A DNA stretch of 6,094 nt, taken from assembly GCA_963517805.1 (NCBI GenBank), contig CAUQHD010000098.1, positions 1 to 6,094 on the forward strand, read 5' to 3'. Below, one piece after another: positions 4,557 through 6,094 of this stretch. The first letter of the stretch is position 1, and each line of letters opens with the position of its first letter. Below the pieces are notes generated by a model. The model was not told the origin of the DNA and did not search any database. It saw only the letters and a program-made list of their open reading frames with translations. Source of the DNA: JABCPE02 sp963517805. Lineage in GTDB: Bacteria; Bacteroidota; Bacteroidia; Flavobacteriales; Weeksellaceae. Position numbers and translations under genes: made by a program.

Positions 4557-6094
4557 ATGGAAGAAGAAAAAAAACCACTCAATTTCATTGAGCAAATTAT
4601 AGAAGAAGATTTGGCTAACGGACTCAGCAGAGACAAAATTCGTTTTCGTTTTCCGCCAGAGCCCAACGGCTATCTGCACATAGGACACACCAAAGCGATA
4701 TGCATCAACTTCGGTTTGGGTGAAAAATATAATGCTCCTGTGAACCTTCGTTTCGATGATACCAACCCTGAAAAAGAAGAACAAGAGTTCGTAGATTCTA
4801 TCAAGAAAGATGTGGCTTGGCTCGGCTTCAAATGGGATAAAGAGCTCTATGCATCAGACTATTTTCAGCAGCTCTATGACTGGGCTGTGCAGATGATAAA
4901 AGAGGGTAAGGCGTACATAGATGAGCAGTCTTCAGAAGTTATCACGGAACAAAGAAAAAATCCTGCAGAACCTGGGATAGAATCTCCATTCCGAAACAGA
5001 CCAATAGAGGAATCACTAAATCTATTCGAGCGAATGAAAAATGGCGAGTTCGAAGAAGGAACGATGTCTCTTCGTGCCAAAATAGATATGACTTCGCCTA
5101 ATATGAACATGCGTGACCCTGTGATGTATAGAATCCTAAAAAGACCACACCACAGAACTGGTACCACTTGGAAAATTTACCCTATGTACGACTGGGCTCA
5201 TGGCGAGAGTGACTACATAGAGCAGATTTCGCATTCTCTTTGTTCATTGGAGTTTGAGAACCACAGACCGCTTTACGACTGGTATCTTGACCAAGTCTAT
5301 ACGGAAGGAACTATCAGAAACAAACAGCGAGAGTTTGCCCGAATGAATGTAACCTACATGATTACTTCTAAAAGAAAACTCCAAAGGCTCGTTGCCGAAG
5401 GTGTGGTTACAGGCTGGGATGACCCGAGAATGCCTACCGTTTCTGGACTTAGAAGAAAAGGCTACACGCCTGCCGCTATCCGAAATTTCATTGAAAAAGT
5501 AGGTGTAGCGAAAAGAGAAAACTTAATCGACATTCAGCTGCTGGAATTATGCGTAAGAGAGGATTTAAACAACACTGCCAAGAGAATGATGGTGGTGATG
5601 AATCCCGTAAATCTGATTATAGAAAACTACCCAGAAGGCAAAGAAGAATGGCTGGAAACAGAAAACAACCCAGAAGATGAAAACGCTGGAATGAGAAAAG
5701 TTCCTTTCTCACGAGAGCTGTATATAGAGAGAGAAGACTTCAAAGAGGAAGCGGACAAGAAGTTTTTCCGTCTGAAACTCGGTGGTGAGGTAAGACTAAA
5801 ATCAGCCTACATCATCAAAGCTGAAAGAGTAGAAAAAGATGAAAACGGCGAGATTACGACTATCTACGCTACCTATGATGAAAAATCTAAGTCTGGAAGC
5901 GGAACGGAAGAAAGCCTAAGAAAAGTAAAAGGAACGCTGCACTGGGTTTCTGCAAACCATGCCCTGCCTGTGGAAGCGAGAGTTTATGACAGACTTTTCA
6001 CTACCGAACAGCCAGATGCAGAAAAGGAAACTGACTTCTTAGAGTTTGTAAACCCTGAATCTCTGAAAGTGGTAACTGCCTATGCAGAACCAGA
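4557..6094 (+). CDS. glnS: Glutamine-tRNA ligase (GlnRS), C-terminus cut by the window edge
   Basis: GlnRS is a class I aminoacyl-tRNA synthetase that attaches glutamine to tRNA-Gln in the cytoplasm. The frame stays open from the ATG to the edge: 512 codons plus two bases, of an expected ~555-560. Visible motifs are FPPEPNGYLHIGHTKA, with the HIGH motif at 41-44, FDDTNP at 66-71, the active-site stretch KIYPMYDWAHGESDYIE near 206-222, and the KMSKS-equivalent ITSKRKL at 269-275, where E. coli has VMSKRKL. These are followed by GWDDPRMPTVSGLRRKGYTP and the beta-barrel anticodon-binding region. An in-frame ATG at 4515 would add MSKIIIFANYLTKN, but the -7 box at 4529-4536 lies inside that stretch and the extension does not resemble GlnRS, so 4557 is preferred. 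The gene appears to be transcribed on its own. Confidence 0.96.
   Translation, partial: MEEEKKPLNFIEQIIEEDLANGLSRDKIRFRFPPEPNGYLHIGHTKAICINFGLGEKYNAPVNLRFDDTNPEKEEQEFVDSIKKDVAWLGFKWDKELYASDYFQQLYDWAVQMIKEGKAYIDEQSSEVITEQRKNPAEPGIESPFRNRPIEESLNLFERMKNGEFEEGTMSLRAKIDMTSPNMNMRDPVMYRILKRPHHRTGTTWKIYPMYDWAHGESDYIEQISHSLCSLEFENHRPLYDWYLDQVYTEGTIRNKQREFARMNVTYMITSKRKLQRLVAEGVVTGWDDPRMPTVSGLRRKGYTPAAIRNFIEKVGVAKRENLIDIQLLELCVREDLNNTAKRMMVVMNPVNLIIENYPEGKEEWLETENNPEDENAGMRKVPFSRELYIEREDFKEEADKKFFRLKLGGEVRLKSAYIIKAERVEKDENGEITTIYATYDEKSKSGSGTEESLRKVKGTLHWVSANHALPVEARVYDRLFTTEQPDAEKETDFLEFVNPESLKVVTAYAEP

Overview
The window looks like the chromosome of a Bacteroidetes bacterium, most likely Flavobacteriia and probably the Chryseobacterium/Weeksellaceae group. 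Three things suggest this: the protein sequences (LipB, an S46 dipeptidyl-peptidase, GlnRS) have that flavour; starts lack a Shine-Dalgarno sequence; and Bacteroidetes-type -7 boxes (TANNTTTG) lie just upstream of four of the five genes. The genus is inferred by eye and was not searched.

Layout. (1) At 1-52, minus strand, is the first 17 codons of lysine-tRNA ligase (lysS). It is divergent from lipB (131-826, plus), the octanoyltransferase of lipoate synthesis. The 78-bp divergent spacer holds two opposed -7 boxes placed almost symmetrically around a perfect 7-1-7 palindrome. lipB ends in a bidirectional hairpin terminator. (2) At 827-1406 is a 580-bp stretch without a convincing gene. It is filled by a nested repeat: blocks of five degenerate 21-bp units separated by 83-bp spacers, giving a 188-bp higher-order period (two full copies, about 87% identical, plus a partial third). 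(3) At 1407-2072 is a LolD-like ABC ATPase with its own well-formed promoter. It is followed 33 bp later by a secreted S46 serine dipeptidyl-peptidase (2106-4241) whose specificity residue is Arg, as in DPP11 (Asp/Glu-specific). (4) At 4242-4556 is a 315-bp spacer with a weak hairpin, a long imperfect hairpin followed by T8, and the glnS promoter. (5) From 4557 to the window edge is glnS, glutamine-tRNA ligase, cut after 512 codons.

How the genes fit together. lysS and glnS are translation housekeeping genes, and lipB modifies lipoyl-dependent dehydrogenases. The LolD-like ATPase would power an envelope lipoprotein or other inner-membrane exporter. The DPP11-type enzyme would trim acidic dipeptides in the periplasm, as expected of peptide-feeding flavobacteria. 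ATPase and peptidase may be cotranscribed, but nothing in the sequence shows a functional link. I see no mobile element, CRISPR array, RNA gene or novel multi-gene system. The most unusual structure is the nested 21/188-bp repeat. The regulatory points most worth testing are the lysS-lipB palindrome and the predicted leaderless starts of lipB and lolD.
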